Shown one piece after another: positions 1 to 9,349 of a stretch of 35,855 nt of DNA. The position numbers were made by a program, and so were the translations under genes. This stretch comes from Bacteroidota bacterium (GTDB taxonomy: Bacteria > Bacteroidota > Bacteroidia > Bacteroidales > CAIXZF01), in the NCBI GenBank assembly GCA_022709385.1, contig JAKLIX010000016.1, positions 72,926 to 108,780 on the forward strand, in the 5' to 3' direction. Each line of letters begins with the position of its first letter. Positions within the stretch are counted from its first letter, which is position 1. The notes below the pieces were generated by a model that saw only the letters and a program-made list of their open reading frames with translations, made no database searches and was not told the DNA's origin.

Positions 1-1660
1 TGAAAGTCTGGCCGAGCTCGATGGGTTTGATGGTCATGTCCACCTTGGCAGGAGCCTTGAATACGGTATCTTCGACGGCGATGTATTTCGATTCAAAACC
101 GAAACCCTCTTTCTTCACGGTCATGATGTAATCATTGCGGAAAAGAACCACGGCCGCATACTCTCCGGTGAGGGTGTCAACCGGGATCTGGGTCACTTTT
201 CGGGTACTGACATTCTTCAGTTCCACGCGGGCTTTGACGGGTTCTTCAGCTATCCAGGGATCGGGTTCGTTCTGTTGGGCCATGGGCTTGTCTACCTTCA
301 CCTGCCCCTTTACCAGCAACACTTTCTCGGGTCTTGCTTCGGGATAGAGGTCGAAAAAGAATACGTCCCAGCCGCCGGGACCCTCCAGCTTGTTGGAGGC
401 GAAATAGCCGTAATGTCCGTCGGTGCTGACGAAGAATCCCACATCATCGCTGGTCGAATTGATCGGGTAGCCGATGTTTCTGGGTTTTCCCCATTTTCCG
501 TCATCCCCGGCCTTCACGAAAAAGATATCATAGCCCCCCATTCCCATATGTCCTGTGGAAGAGAAATACAGCGTCTTATTGTCGGGATGGATAAATGGCG
601 ATTTCTCATTACCCCGGCTGTTGATCTCCGGTCCGAGATTCTCGGGTTTTGACCAGTTGCCTTCCGGCGATTTCACGGTCTTATAGATATCATAGCCGCC
701 CAGCCCGCCCGGCCGGTCGCTTACAAAGTAGACCGTACTTCCGTCGGCCGAGATGGAAGGCTGTGAATCCCAGGCGTCCGGAAGGTTTACCTGGCTGCCC
801 AGCACCCTGATCTCATCCCATTCTCCTCTCTGTTTTTCCGAATAACAGATATCACAGTTGTAATAAGTGCCTTTTTCATATTTACAACGGGTATAGACAA
901 GAAAACGGTTGTTCACTGTCACCGATGCGCCTCCTTCATTATCGTACTGGTTGAAAGGGTAGGGCATCTCATTGCCACGGTCGAAGATCCCGTTCTCCCT
1001 CGAGGCAAACATAAAACGCTCCACGAACTTCTCCCTGGGTATCAGGTCGTTCTTATTGGGAGGCATTTTTACATTCCGGGTAAAAAAAGCGATTTCGTTG
1101 TCGGGGGAAAGGATAGGCAGATACTCATCATAAGAAGTGCAAAGGTCGCGAACCGGCATGGGCTTGAAAGGCACGGGCTTACCCGTCATCTCGATGTAGA
1201 ATTTCGAATATTTCAGGATCTGTGCCGCCCGGTCATAATCCTGGTCGGTCTGAACCTTGTCCACATCCTTCAGGAAAGCCTCCATGTAATCCATGGCCTC
1301 CCTGTATTGCTCGTTGCTGTATGCAATATCGCCAAGGTAAAAGTAGATGTAGGGGTGATACCCGGGACAAATCTCAAGGACTTTCAGGAAATTTTTTTCA
1401 GCGGCCTGATAATTCGGCACAGAACGTTTGAAATTGATCAGTCCCATCATGAAATATGCACCGGGCGCATCTGCTTCTTCTTCAAGCACTTTTTTACAAA
1501 GGCTGAAGGCAGTGGCAAAGTTTTTCCTTTTAAAATCGTCTTCGGCCTGTTCGTAAAGCTTCAGGGCTTTCTTGTCCGTGGCGGGCGGACAACTGTCCTG
1601 GGCTTGCAGGCAGGCAAGCGGGAAGGTGAAAATCAGGAAAATTACAATCCGTAGCCGCAT
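1..1660 (-). CDS. PorE-like TPR / PD40 beta-propeller outer-membrane protein (3' end outside window)
   Basis: The reading frame is open from the ATG at 1660 to the left edge (about 553 codons), so the C-terminus is missing. A signal peptide (MRLRIVIFLIFTFPLACLQA) is followed by TPR-like helices at about residues 25-150. Next come PD40/WD40-like blades with repeated YFVSDRPGG, LYFSS and YFASN strands and GGYDI turns (about 165-450). A carboxypeptidase-regulatory-like beta-sandwich begins near GQVKV and contains DTLTGEY. In the Bacteroidetes this order usually ends in an OmpA peptidoglycan-binding domain, as in PorE of the type IX secretion system; that domain would lie beyond position 1. Paralogues of this architecture are common, so PorE itself is only a possibility, although several T9SS cargo genes follow in this window. 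It lies 101 bp downstream of aroC. A palindrome overlaps its start codon and a near-consensus -7 box (GACTTTTG) lies at 1683-1690. Confidence 0.85.
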   Translation of the reverse strand, partial: MRLRIVIFLIFTFPLACLQAQDSCPPATDKKALKLYEQAEDDFKRKNFATAFSLCKKVLEEEADAPGAYFMMGLINFKRSVPNYQAAEKNFLKVLEICPGYHPYIYFYLGDIAYSNEQYREAMDYMEAFLKDVDKVQTDQDYDRAAQILKYSKFYIEMTGKPVPFKPMPVRDLCTSYDEYLPILSPDNEIAFFTRNVKMPPNKNDLIPREKFVERFMFASRENGIFDRGNEMPYPFNQYDNEGGASVTVNNRFLVYTRCKYEKGTYYNCDICYSEKQRGEWDEIRVLGSQVNLPDAWDSQPSISADGSTVYFVSDRPGGLGGYDIYKTVKSPEGNWSKPENLGPEINSRGNEKSPFIHPDNKTLYFSSTGHMGMGGYDIFFVKAGDDGKWGKPRNIGYPINSTSDDVGFFVSTDGHYGYFASNKLEGPGGWDVFFFDLYPEARPEKVLLVKGQVKVDKPMAQQNEPDPWIAEEPVKARVELKNVSTRKVTQIPVDTLTGEYAAVVLFRNDYIMTVKKEGFGFESKYIAVEDTVFKAPAKVDMTIKPIELGQTF

Positions 1661-1670
1661 GTGTCACATG
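1658..1670. promoter_or_regulatory. Perfect palindrome CATGTGTCACATG over the PorE-like start codon
   Basis: Six-base arms CATGTG/CACATG around a single central base overlap the ATG at 1660 and the leader. The same ATGTGNCACAT core occurs repeatedly at 25986-26174. It may be an operator or a copy of a genome-wide short repeat; the sequence alone does not decide. Confidence 0.4.
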
Positions 1671-1761
1671 TCATGATCACTGCAAAAGTCCTAAAAAAAA
1701 ACTGTCAGGCGGGAGGATGTGGAAAAATCGTGACAATTAACCGCTGAATGGCCTGCGGTTG

Positions 1762-2862
1762 TCAGCGGATGGTCCTTTGCCGCAGCAGGTGGTCGGCCGT
1801 TACCAGGCAGGCCATGGCCTCCACTACGGCCACGGCCCTCGGTGCGATACAACTGTCATGCCTGCCGCTGATTTTCAGTGTAACGGGTTTGCCGAGCCTG
1901 TCTGATGTCTGTTGTTCTTTACTGATAGAGGGTACGGGTTTGAAGGAACAACGGAAATACACATCCTGGCCGCTTGTGATACCCCCCAGCACACCGCCGG
2001 CATGGTTGGAAGAAGTGCTGATATTGCTGTCCTGCCTCCCGGAACCCCCTTCAACAGTCGGAATGAAAGGGTCGTTGTGTTCGGATCCTTTCATGGAGAT
2101 GCCTCTGAAACCGGAACCGATGTCGAAGCCGTTGCAGGCGTTGATGCTGAGCATGGCCTTGGCCAGGTCGGCCCCGAATTTGTCGAAAACGGGTTCTCCC
2201 AGACCGGCGGGCAGATTCCTGATCAGGCAGAATACCTCGCTGCCGGTGGAATCTCCTTCTTTCCGGATCGTGTCGAGATAAGCCTCCATCTCGGCAGCAA
2301 CAAACGGATCGGGACAGCGCAGTGCATTGCTTTCGATCTCTTCCCGCCGCAGGATGAGATTGCGCGGATCGACTGACAGCTTACCGATCCCTGAGGTACA
2401 GGCGATCACTTCAATGTGTTGCACGTTCAGCAAAACCCTGGCAATACTGCCTCCTGCAACCCTTACAGCCGTTTCCCTTGCCGAGGAACGCCCCCCGCCC
2501 CGGTGGTCACGGATGCCATATTTAACCTGGTAAGTGTAATCTGCATGCGAAGGCCGGTAGACATCCCTTAATTGTTCGTAATCGCCCGGACGGCTGTCGG
2601 TATTCCTGATGATGAATGCGATCGGACTGCCCAGCGTCATCCCTTCGAATACGCCCGACAACAGTTCCACTTTGTCTTCTTCCTGCCTGCTGCTCGCCAG
2701 CCGTGATAAACCGGGACGGCGACGGTCTAGTTCCTGCTGGATCAGGGCAGTGTCGAGCGGAAGTCCTGGCGGACAGCCGTCTACAACCCCGCCGATCACC
2801 GGTCCGTGCGATTCTCCGAAACTCGTGAGCCGGAAGATCTTGCCTGTGGTGTTGCCGGCCAT
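1762..2862 (-). CDS. aroC: Chorismate synthase
   Basis: It catalyses the last shikimate-pathway step, 5-enolpyruvylshikimate-3-phosphate to chorismate, using reduced FMN in the cytoplasm. At 366 residues it has normal family length. The three family signatures are visible: GESHGPVIGGVVDGCPPG (residues 16-33), the GIRDHRGGGRSSARET block (about 116-131) with the basic and Ser residues that bind FMN and substrate, and the C-terminal DSCIAPRAVAVVEAM segment. The ATG at 2862 lies 7 bp after the stop of the upstream DUF349 gene, so the two are probably co-transcribed from the promoter near 5.5 kb. No other aro genes are in the window. A short hairpin (AACCGC/GCGGTT) lies just downstream but has no clear T-tract. 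Confidence 0.97.
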   Translation of the reverse strand: MAGNTTGKIFRLTSFGESHGPVIGGVVDGCPPGLPLDTALIQQELDRRRPGLSRLASSRQEEDKVELLSGVFEGMTLGSPIAFIIRNTDSRPGDYEQLRDVYRPSHADYTYQVKYGIRDHRGGGRSSARETAVRVAGGSIARVLLNVQHIEVIACTSGIGKLSVDPRNLILRREEIESNALRCPDPFVAAEMEAYLDTIRKEGDSTGSEVFCLIRNLPAGLGEPVFDKFGADLAKAMLSINACNGFDIGSGFRGISMKGSEHNDPFIPTVEGGSGRQDSNISTSSNHAGGVLGGITSGQDVYFRCSFKPVPSISKEQQTSDRLGKPVTLKISGRHDSCIAPRAVAVVEAMACLVTADHLLRQRTIR

Positions 2863-2869
2863 GATATCG

Positions 2870-5365
2870 CTATGCTTCTTTCAGCATCTTCAGCTTCACT
2901 TCAAGCAGCTTCATCTCCTCTTTCGCCTTGTTGATCTTCTTTTCAAACTCTTCTCTCAATAAATCGGCCTTCTGCGAATGTGCCAGAAATCCGATGTTAT
3001 TCTCCCATAAATTGATCTCTTCCTGTATTTGGTTGATTCTCTGGGCGATGCTGTTCTTTTCCCGGTTCAGAAACCGGAAGGCGTCCGGTGAATCTTTCAC
3101 CATATGCTCATAGCGGTTCCTGATTTGCAAAGCGTTTACCTCGGTTGCCGAAATCTTGAGCCGGTCAAGCTGCTCGTTGATGGCGGCCCGGAAAGCGGAC
3201 TGCAGCCGCTCTTTTTCCCTGATGGGAACAAAACCGATCTCCATCCATTCCCGCTGGAAGGTGTTGATGATCTCAAGGTTCTCCCGTTTGTCACCGCTGA
3301 ACTGGTAGGCGGCAACCTTCTGTATCAGTTCTTCCTTCTTTTTCAGATTGTCCTGCTCCGATGCCTGGATATTCGAAAAATGGCCTGCCTTGTGTGTGAA
3401 AAATTCGTCGCAGGCTGCCCGGAACCGTTTCCAGATCTTCTCGCTGTATTTCCTGGGGATGGGTCCGATCTTTTTCCATTCCTCCTGAAGCCGGATCAGC
3501 TCCTGTGTGGTCTTCTTCCAGTCTGTGCTGTCTTTGATGGCTTCGGCCTGGGCACAGAGGTCGAGTTTCAGATTATAGTTGTGGTTCTGCTCTTCCTTGA
3601 TGTCGGAGAAAAACTCCTTTTTGTTGGCGAAGTAGGTGTCTACCAACGTTTTAAAACGTTGCCAGATCTCGTCGTTCGCACTTTTCGGGGCAGGTCCGAT
3701 GGTTTTCCAGATTTTTTGCAGTTCGTTCAGCTGATCGGTCGTTTCCTGCCATTGCTTATTGGTAACTGTCTCGGCGGCCAGAATCTTCTCGGCCTGGTCG
3801 ATCAGGGCATTCTTGGCCATCAGGTTGCTTTCCTGTTCTTCCCTGATCTGGTCGTAATACTCCCTGCGCCGCTCATTGATCTTGTCGGTGGCGTCCTTGA
3901 AACGTTCCCAGATCTCGTCCTTCTTATCCAGCGATACCGGCCCGATCTCCTTCCACTCATCATGGTACTGCTGAAGCTGTTTGAATGATTTCAGGATGGA
4001 AGGTTCCAGCAACAGGGCCTCGGCCTTCTCGCAGATGGCAATCTTCAGTTCCAGGTTCTTCCTGAGATCCAGGTCTTTCAGTTCCTTGTTGATCTTTACC
4101 TTGTCGAAGAATTTCTCTACCAGGAAGTGGTAGTTCTGCCAAAGGGTGTTGGCATCGTTCTTGGGAACCATGCCGATCTCTTTCCATTTTTCCTGCAGAA
4201 TTTTAAACTCGTCGTATGTCCTCTTCAGGGTTTCTTCGGAGTTGATCAGCACCTTCAGCTCTTCCAGAATCTGCTGTTTGGCTGCCAGATTCTTTTCCTT
4301 CTGATGTTCAAGTGCTTCAGTATATTTTTGTTTTTTTGCCTTGTAGATGTTAAACAACTCATTGAAGCGGCTTTCCAGGCTGTCTTCCCCTGCCTGGAAT
4401 TCTTCCCGTTTTCCTCCCGTTGCCAGGAAAGCTTCCAGTTGCTGCTGGTGATCCGTTTTGGTGAGCCTCAGGAAGGCCCCCTTGATCAGGGCAAGCTGCG
4501 TCTTCACCGTATTCACGTCTTCAGCCTCCAGGTGCTGTTCCAGAGCGGCGATCAGTTGTTCCCGGCTGAGATGTTCGAAATCGCCTGCGGCTTCCGCTGT
4601 TTCTGCTTCTTCTTCCTCCGCCTCGCTTTCCTCATGCACTTCCGCCGGACTGTCCGCAACTCTCTCTGTTACCTCAGTTTCCGTACTGACTTCCTCTATC
4701 GCTTCAGCAACCTCCGCAACGGGCTGCTCCGCTTCCGCGATTGCTGCAACAGGCTGTCCGGGCTCAATATCAGGATTGAGCGCTTCATGCACTGTGGTCT
4801 CAGTTACCGGCTCGTCAGGAAGGACAGGTTCCGGCATGATTTCCGTACCGGGAACCTCTGCAATGGTTTCTGCTTCTTCGGACGGTTCAGCAGTAAGTAC
4901 TTCTGCTTCCACCTGTTCCTGAATATCCTGCTCCTGTTCACTTGCTTCCATCATGGGTTGGGATGCTTCCGGTTCAGGTTCGGGGGAAGCCTGGTCGGCT
5001 TCTAAAACTGGTTCAGCAGTATGTGCTTCTGCTTCAACTTGTTCCTGAATGTCCTGCACTTGTTCACCTGCTTCCATGATGGCTTGGGATGCTTCCGGCT
5101 CAGGTTCGGGGGAAGCACTTTCAGCTTCTGTGGCCGGCAAAGTATCGGCCAGGGGATCCTCGGCCAAGGCTTCGGCTGCCGGGGCATCTTCTGCAGGCAT
5201 TGCGGCAGTTTCTTCCGGAGTTCCGGCGGAGACCGGCTCTGTACCGGCCGGATTCAGCGTTTCAGTGTCTGTGCTTTCAATTTGATCGCCGGTGTCGGCG
5301 GGTTGTGACTGAAGGATGTCTTCAGTTTCTTCGGGACGGGAATCGTTGGAGGGCTTGGTTTCCAT
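2870..5365 (-). CDS. DUF349 repeat protein with long acidic N-terminal extension
   Basis: An 831-residue protein with no signal peptide or membrane segment. Residues 1 to about 255 are low-complexity, rich in Glu, Ala, Pro and Thr, and contain a 42-residue internal duplication. From about residue 330 there are five DUF349 units, each built around a W(K/M)xIG-x-(V/A/I)P core (for example EKWKEIGMVPK, DEWKEIGPVS, KIWKTIGPAPK, EEWKKIGPIPR, REWMEIGFVP) followed by a Trp/Phe-rich helix. The C-terminal 60 residues are a predicted coiled coil. DUF349 proteins are widespread in Bacteroidetes and their biochemical role is not established, so I assign none. It is first in a probable two-gene operon with aroC, with a good Bacteroidetes promoter about 140 bp upstream. 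Confidence 0.93.
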   Translation of the reverse strand: METKPSNDSRPEETEDILQSQPADTGDQIESTDTETLNPAGTEPVSAGTPEETAAMPAEDAPAAEALAEDPLADTLPATEAESASPEPEPEASQAIMEAGEQVQDIQEQVEAEAHTAEPVLEADQASPEPEPEASQPMMEASEQEQDIQEQVEAEVLTAEPSEEAETIAEVPGTEIMPEPVLPDEPVTETTVHEALNPDIEPGQPVAAIAEAEQPVAEVAEAIEEVSTETEVTERVADSPAEVHEESEAEEEEAETAEAAGDFEHLSREQLIAALEQHLEAEDVNTVKTQLALIKGAFLRLTKTDHQQQLEAFLATGGKREEFQAGEDSLESRFNELFNIYKAKKQKYTEALEHQKEKNLAAKQQILEELKVLINSEETLKRTYDEFKILQEKWKEIGMVPKNDANTLWQNYHFLVEKFFDKVKINKELKDLDLRKNLELKIAICEKAEALLLEPSILKSFKQLQQYHDEWKEIGPVSLDKKDEIWERFKDATDKINERRREYYDQIREEQESNLMAKNALIDQAEKILAAETVTNKQWQETTDQLNELQKIWKTIGPAPKSANDEIWQRFKTLVDTYFANKKEFFSDIKEEQNHNYNLKLDLCAQAEAIKDSTDWKKTTQELIRLQEEWKKIGPIPRKYSEKIWKRFRAACDEFFTHKAGHFSNIQASEQDNLKKKEELIQKVAAYQFSGDKRENLEIINTFQREWMEIGFVPIREKERLQSAFRAAINEQLDRLKISATEVNALQIRNRYEHMVKDSPDAFRFLNREKNSIAQRINQIQEEINLWENNIGFLAHSQKADLLREEFEKKINKAKEEMKLLEVKLKMLKEA
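4885..5136 (-). repeat. 126-bp imperfect tandem duplication inside the DUF349 gene
   Basis: Two adjacent units with a period of 126 bp (42 codons), for example GTTCCTGAAT at both 4915 and 5041. Both encode the SPEPEPEASQ...DIQEQVEAE segment of the acidic N-terminal region. The period is a multiple of three, so copy changes keep the frame. Confidence 0.85.
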
Positions 5366-5757
5366 TATTCACTAAGGAATTGGGTTAATAAAACGTATTA
5401 AATGTCAGAATTATAAGGTGGTACAGCAGGGTTCCCTTCTGCATCGCCTTATTTACTGGAAGATTACATGCATCATTTTTTATGGTTTCCTTTCAAAAAG
5501 GAATGCAAAAATAGTAAAAATCCTGATATCCCAAAGAAAAGCGGATAGAGACGATAGCAGTGAAGCAGCTTCAGACCGTTGATGACTGTATTTTATCCGA
5601 CAGTTTGAACCTTGTGTCCGTTTTCTCTTCCGTCTGGGATAGCCAGTTTTGATTCCGGTTAATAAGCTGCTTCATGACAGCACTGTGCCGTGTGGGTGCC
5701 TGGTGTGCGCATCTCCGCTCCGGTCAACGCAACGCACAGGCATTCAAAGCCTTAACC
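5366..5757. other. Intergenic region, no gene seen
   Basis: 392 bp between the patatin stop and the DUF349 start. It holds the DUF349 promoter and, just after the patatin gene, an imperfect inverted repeat (GCCTG and GTGCG pairing with CAGGC and CGCAC, about 5695-5740) that might end transcription but lacks a T-tract. No plausible small reading frame or RNA was recognised. Confidence 0.6.
5506..5535 (-). promoter_or_regulatory. Bacteroidetes-type promoter for the DUF349-aroC operon
   Basis: On the minus strand TTTG (5535-5532), an 18-bp spacer and TATTTTTG (5513-5506) match the -33 TTTG / -7 TAnnTTTG consensus. Transcription would start near 5500, giving a leader of about 135 bases before the ATG at 5365. 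Confidence 0.65.
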
Positions 5758-8064
5758 TTAGTTCAGGGCTCTGCGGTTGAAGAGGGTATATCCGATATTG
5801 AAGGTGAGCAGCAGCGGCTGGTCGTACGACTCAAAATAGTTCAGCGTAAGGCTTACGGGGGCAAAGGGACCGTTCCAGACGAGCGTGGCAGCTCCGAGCA
5901 TATAGCGTCGGGAGAAAGGATCGCCGAACCTTGTCTGCTGGTTGTCCTGTTCGATCAGGGGCCGGTAGGGCTGAAACACATAAGCTTCGAGCCGCAGATC
6001 AATCCTGCTCATCAGGTGGACAACCTGCTGCAGTCCGAAAGCCCCATAGGAAATCGCCCTCAGGGATGGGATGAAGAGGGTCCGGCTGTCGGGCAGTTGT
6101 TCAAAGGAGGAGGAAGCAAGCAGGGTGGCCGTGTGGTTGCGGAAAAACGGCTGGTTCGACAGTACCATTTCCGCAAAAACGCCGAGGCTGAGCCTTTTCA
6201 TCTGCCTGTAATAGTTCAGGTAGGTCATGCGGTACTGGTACCACTGGTGATAGCGTTTATAAATAATCCCCTTGAGGGCCAGGGAGGTGGATCCGGGTTC
6301 ATATCTCTCGGTTCCGGCCACGAACCTGAATTCAATCTCCATTTTCAGTCCGCTGGAGGCGAATGCTTTGCGGTCGAGCGAGTTCAGTTCAAACAGGATG
6401 GCCGGCGTGCCCAGGTCGAAGAAAGAACGGTCGGCCGTGTCCTCCCTCGCAAAGGTGTTGGTCTGGTAATAATCGTTTCTGAGGTGTGCGGTGCAGTATG
6501 AGAACAGTACCTTCCCCTTGTTCCCCAGCGGCAGTCCCAGTTTGGCCTCCGCATGGTTGTCGTTTTTAATGAGATAGGAAGGTGTTTTGTCCTCGAAAAA
6601 ATAAGTGCGTGTCCTGAAGTAGTCCCATTGGTTGAAGGAAACATCCGCTTCCAGGTAACAGGGCAGCCTGGAGGGGAAGTCCATGCGCACGCCCGCGTAA
6701 GCAGCCGAATAAAACCTGCCGATATAGGTGTTGGCGGTGAATGTAATGGCCTGATTTCCAAGATACTTATACCGTGCGCCGAAGAAAGCGGTATTCACCG
6801 GCCTGGAAGAGATATTGCCGCCAATGGTCAGCAGGGTGTTTTTTTCCTTTTCCACATTCAGGTTCAGACGGTAAATTCCCCGGGCAGGTTCGTAGGTGAG
6901 GGTGGGGTAGATGGCTTCTATTTTGTCGTCGGATAGTACCTTGAAGTATTGGGGTTTCAAATCTGACAGCTTGAAATGCGTCTTGTCGCGGATCAGGATC
7001 TTTTGGAGGTAACGGCTCTGTTTGCGGTTCAGGTTCATGAGTCTGACAGAGTCAATCAACATGGCCGGAATCTTCTCTTTAAAACTCCTGCGCCTTTCCT
7101 TCACCGTTTCAATGGACCGGGCGACTGGGACAAGCTTCCTGATTTCATCGATGGCACGGAGGGTTGACACATAAGCGCTGTCGATGATACCGGCCGACAT
7201 GCTGAAGTCCGTGATGCCGGTCGGCGGCAGGTCCGGAATGATCAATACCGACTTTTCGATTGGAATCTGGTAGTCGGTTTTAGTCATCAGCATCGACTGC
7301 AACTGGGAGAGGATGTTGTTTTCTTCGGGGGGAGGATAATTGGATGCGGCTTTGCTGCCGATGATGACATCCGGATTGAAATCGGCCAGCATGACATCCA
7401 CTGGAAAATTGTTGTACATGCCCCCGTCGAAAAGCAATTTCCCGTTGATACGGATGGGTTTGAAATAAAACGGGAAGGTCATCGAGGCGCGGATGGCCGA
7501 ACCGAGGTCTCCGTCGCGGAGGACTACGGGAAGGTTGACTGCTACATCCGAGGCCACACAGCGAAAGGGTATCATCAGGCTGTCGAAATGATAAGCAGCC
7601 CTGGCCGCTGCGCCGGAGAATATCTCCATAAAGGCGTAATCCATCTGGTGGGGAGAGATCAGGTTGGCCGGGATGAGGCTCGGAAGCACCAGGGAGTCGA
7701 AGTTAAACGAAAAGTTAAGCCAGCTTGCGTCCTCCTCCTGCTTTTTAAAATGAAAGATGTATTGGCTGTTGATATTGCCGGATACCCAGTCCTGGAATTC
7801 ACCGGACGAAAACAATGCCAGCATTTCGTCCGGGCTGTACCCTGAGGCATATAATCCTCCGATGATGGCGCCCATGCTGGTGCCGGTGATGTAGTCTATC
7901 GGGATGCCTTGTTCTTCAAGCGCTTTGATGACCCCGATATGGGCAATGCCTTTGGCGCCGCCACCGCTCAATACCAGTCCGACCTTCTGCGGGAAGCATG
8001 CTGCGCTGTATAGCAGCAGGAACAGTAAAATGACAAGGCCTGGCCGGTAAGCAGGAAGCTTCAT
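5758..8064 (-). CDS. Patatin-like phospholipase with POTRA-like linker and outer-membrane beta-barrel
   Basis: Using the ATG at 8064, the 768-residue product starts with a signal sequence (KLPAYRPGLVILLFLLLY then SAACFPQ). An upstream in-frame ATG at 8142 would bury the signal and overlap the previous gene, so it is less likely. The patatin domain (about 27-300) shows the oxyanion loop SGGGAKG, the nucleophile in GTSMG (Ser63) and the second dyad residue in DGGMYNN (Asp213). A short POTRA-like stretch (about 335-405) precedes a region of alternating hydrophobic strands to the C-terminus, as in the PlpD/RssA-type patatin plus surface-antigen barrel family. The expected role is a lipolytic acyl hydrolase at the outer membrane. 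It starts one base after the stop of the PLP enzyme gene (TGA-G-ATG), indicating translational coupling. Confidence 0.92.
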   Translation of the reverse strand: MKLPAYRPGLVILLFLLLYSAACFPQKVGLVLSGGGAKGIAHIGVIKALEEQGIPIDYITGTSMGAIIGGLYASGYSPDEMLALFSSGEFQDWVSGNINSQYIFHFKKQEEDASWLNFSFNFDSLVLPSLIPANLISPHQMDYAFMEIFSGAAARAAYHFDSLMIPFRCVASDVAVNLPVVLRDGDLGSAIRASMTFPFYFKPIRINGKLLFDGGMYNNFPVDVMLADFNPDVIIGSKAASNYPPPEENNILSQLQSMLMTKTDYQIPIEKSVLIIPDLPPTGITDFSMSAGIIDSAYVSTLRAIDEIRKLVPVARSIETVKERRRSFKEKIPAMLIDSVRLMNLNRKQSRYLQKILIRDKTHFKLSDLKPQYFKVLSDDKIEAIYPTLTYEPARGIYRLNLNVEKEKNTLLTIGGNISSRPVNTAFFGARYKYLGNQAITFTANTYIGRFYSAAYAGVRMDFPSRLPCYLEADVSFNQWDYFRTRTYFFEDKTPSYLIKNDNHAEAKLGLPLGNKGKVLFSYCTAHLRNDYYQTNTFAREDTADRSFFDLGTPAILFELNSLDRKAFASSGLKMEIEFRFVAGTERYEPGSTSLALKGIIYKRYHQWYQYRMTYLNYYRQMKRLSLGVFAEMVLSNQPFFRNHTATLLASSSFEQLPDSRTLFIPSLRAISYGAFGLQQVVHLMSRIDLRLEAYVFQPYRPLIEQDNQQTRFGDPFSRRYMLGAATLVWNGPFAPVSLTLNYFESYDQPLLLTFNIGYTLFNRRALN

Positions 8065-8065
8065 C

Positions 8066-9247
8066 TCACACTTTGGCCAGTGCCTGATCAAGATCCGCGA
8101 TGATGTCTTCCAGGTCTTCGATACCCACGGAAAAGCGTACAAGTCCGTCGGTGATTCCGGCCTCTTCTCTTTTATCTTTCGGCAGTCTGGAGTGGGTCAT
8201 GGAGGCCGGGTGCTGGATAAGGCTTTCCACCCCGCCCAGTGATACCGCAAGAAGCGCCAGTTTCATGTTGTCCATCAGGATTTTGCCTGATTCATACCCG
8301 CCTTTCACTTCGAAACTGATCATGGTGCCCGGACCGTCCATTTGCCGCTTCGCCAGCTCATACTGAGGGTGGGAGGGAAGTCCGGGGTATTTCACCCAGG
8401 CTACTTTTGGGTGATTCTCCAGGTAAGACGCTACTTTCATAGCGCTCTGCTGGGCCTTTTCAATCCTGATACCCAGGGTCTTAACACCACGGATGACCAG
8501 GAATGCCTGGTGGGGATCCATGTTGAATCCCATATTGACCATGATATGCCTGATTTTCTGGTAATGCGCGGCTTCTTTGGCTATCACCACCCCACCGACG
8601 ATATCGGCATGTCCGTTGATGAATTTGGTGAGGGAGTGCAGCACGATGTCGGCCCCCAGGTCGAGCGGGCGCTGGAGATAAGGGCTGCAGAAGGTATTGT
8701 CGACTACCAGGGGGATGTTGTGTTTGTGTGCGATCGCAGCGGCTTCGGCAATGTCGATAATTCCCATGGTAGGGTTGGCGGGTGTTTCGATGTAAATCAG
8801 CCGGGTGTTGGGCCGGATGGCATCCCGGATGTTGCCGGCGATGGCTGCGTCGATATAGGTGCATGCCACGCCGAGACGCGGGTAAATGCTTTCCATCACC
8901 CCCCTGGCCGGTCCGTAAAGTGCGTTGTGACTGACGATATGATCCCCCTGGCCGAGGTAAGCCAGGTAAACACAATTAATGGCGGCCATGCCGGAGGCGG
9001 TGGCAATACCCCCGAAGCCGTTTTCCAGGGCTGCCAGGTTGTCTTCCAGTGCTTTGATGGTGGGATTCCCGATGCGGGTGTAAATGTATCCGTCGCTATC
9101 GCCCGAGAAACACTGTGCCCCGTGGTCAGCGCTTTTGAATTTGAAGGTGGAACTCTGGTAAATGGGAACGGTGGCACTTCCCATGGGATCCTCAAGTTGT
9201 CCGGCATGGATCATTTTGGTGTTGATCCCGTGATGTTTTTCACTCAT
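8066..9247 (-). CDS. Methionine gamma-lyase-like PLP enzyme of the Cys/Met metabolism family
   Basis: 393 residues, fold-type I PLP enzyme covering cystathionine gamma-synthase, cystathionine lyases and methionine gamma-lyase. Visible features are YIYTRIGNPT (about 54-63), the cofactor-binding SGMAAI, the active-site Tyr in LYG (111), DNTFCSPYLQRPL (183-195) and the Schiff-base Lys208 in SLTKFINGHADIVGG. The C-terminal half reads more like methionine gamma-lyase than cystathionine gamma-synthase. However, the Cys that follows LYG in classical methionine gamma-lyase (LYGCT) is Pro113 here, so substrate preference is uncertain. Classical activity would be alpha,gamma-elimination of methionine to methanethiol, 2-oxobutyrate and ammonia. 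It is first of a two-gene unit with the patatin gene. Confidence 0.9.
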   Translation of the reverse strand: MSEKHHGINTKMIHAGQLEDPMGSATVPIYQSSTFKFKSADHGAQCFSGDSDGYIYTRIGNPTIKALEDNLAALENGFGGIATASGMAAINCVYLAYLGQGDHIVSHNALYGPARGVMESIYPRLGVACTYIDAAIAGNIRDAIRPNTRLIYIETPANPTMGIIDIAEAAAIAHKHNIPLVVDNTFCSPYLQRPLDLGADIVLHSLTKFINGHADIVGGVVIAKEAAHYQKIRHIMVNMGFNMDPHQAFLVIRGVKTLGIRIEKAQQSAMKVASYLENHPKVAWVKYPGLPSHPQYELAKRQMDGPGTMISFEVKGGYESGKILMDNMKLALLAVSLGGVESLIQHPASMTHSRLPKDKREEAGITDGLVRFSVGIEDLEDIIADLDQALAKV

Positions 9248-9298
9248 GATTAAGGAATTATCAGTTTTTAAATGTGTAAGTCAGTCGAATCGGAGGCG

Positions 9299-9306
9299 CA
9301 AAGATA
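9299..9306 (-). promoter_or_regulatory. -7 box TATCTTTG upstream of the PLP-enzyme gene
   Basis: The minus strand reads TATCTTTG, a full TAnnTTTG match, about 52 bp upstream of the ATG at 9247. The -33 region is not a clear TTTG. Confidence 0.5.
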
Positions 9307-9349
9307 CAAACCCTTGTTCAATATTCGGTTTCCGCCTGACTTTTCAGCT

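Noticed and set aside
3104..5388. Several long open frames on the plus strand opposite the DUF349 gene
   Set aside because: They are antisense to a well-supported gene, Phe/Leu- or Ser-rich from the complement of Glu/Lys-rich codons, and match no family.
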